Position numbers and translations under genes: made by a program. The notes under the pieces are model-generated. The model was given only the letters and a program-made list of their open reading frames with translations. It did no database searches and was not told the origin of the DNA. Shown here one piece after another: positions 63,969-64,000 of a stretch of 64,000 nucleotides of DNA. Each line of letters starts with the position of its first letter. The stretch's first letter is position 1. Source of the DNA: Sphingorhabdus sp. YGSMI21 (lineage in GTDB: Bacteria > Pseudomonadota > Alphaproteobacteria > Sphingomonadales > Sphingomonadaceae); assembly GCF_002776575.1 (NCBI RefSeq), contig NZ_CP022548.1:3115001-3179000 (forward strand), in the 5' to 3' direction.

Positions 63969-64000
63969 GCGGCGACCTTCGCGTCGTATCGCTATTACCC
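63965..64000 (+). CDS. Start of a BtuF-type cobalamin-binding protein gene (partial)
   Basis: Only the first 12 codons are in the window (MSGDLRVVSLLP). RVVSLLP is the characteristic opening of BtuF-like cobalamin-binding proteins (usually followed by SATEI). The ATG overlaps the stop of the membrane protein gene (ATGA), supporting co-translation. The absence of an N-terminal signal in these codons is typical of the cytoplasmic or tandem forms often seen in alphaproteobacteria. The assignment rests on a short motif plus context. Confidence 0.6.
   Translation, partial: MSGDLRVVSLLP

Overview
The window looks like a chromosomal segment from an alphaproteobacterium of the order Sphingomonadales (Sphingopyxis/Sphingorhabdus-like). 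The evidence is the gene order dusB-ntrBC-ntrYX-hfq-hflX, an Hfq with two Sm domains, three TonB-dependent receptors, and a large aromatic-type catabolic island. No phage, insertion sequence, CRISPR array or origin was seen.

Region 1 (1-18134) is conserved housekeeping. It runs: end of dusB; two nitrogen-type two-component pairs (ntrB/ntrC, ntrY/ntrX); the double-domain hfq; hflX. A minus-strand run follows: mazG, a membrane-anchored retropepsin-like protease, a PhnP-like metallo-hydrolase, tatD, metG, holB, tmk, a D-Ala-D-Ala carboxypeptidase, rlpA and an MltB-type transglycosylase. It ends at a tRNA-Ser(UGA).

Region 2 (18281-24161) is a minus-strand tripartite RND efflux operon (adaptor, pump, outer-membrane factor). 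A clear palindromic operator lies upstream, with no regulator gene beside it.

Region 3 (24640-50306) is the accessory core. A beta-oxidation set (thiolase, TesB-type thioesterase, acyl-CoA ligase, FadJ-like fusion) precedes a plus-strand group (extradiol-type dioxygenase, cytochrome b561, FAH hydrolase, LysR). This group converges on a 14-gene minus-strand run that is probably one transcription unit, reading from 50306 down to 34525: TonB receptor, exported metallo-hydrolase, FAD monooxygenase, extradiol dioxygenase, C-C hydrolase, MFS transporter, P450, GST, cupin, SDR/epimerase, FAH hydrolase, Rieske oxygenase, amidohydrolase, Rieske oxygenase. Together these encode outer-membrane uptake, periplasmic hydrolysis, hydroxylation or demethylation, ring cleavage, C-C hydrolysis and channelling to acyl-CoA chemistry. 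The substrate cannot be read from sequence. The promoter region of the long unit carries an iterated 22-bp repeat and a 25-bp palindrome, and part of the repeat recurs before the plus-strand dioxygenase.

Region 4 (50655-60967) holds a LysR regulator, a BCCT transporter overlapping a TPR-sulfotransferase gene, a second TonB receptor, an MFS transporter, a Lys/Ala-rich DUF6481-like protein and a small secreted protein.

Region 5 (61174-64000) is a cobalamin uptake locus: an AdoCbl-type riboswitch, a BtuB-like receptor, a small polytopic membrane protein with a single cysteine (BtuM-like candidate), and the first 12 codons of a gene starting like a BtuF-type cobalamin-binding protein. The window cuts this last gene.
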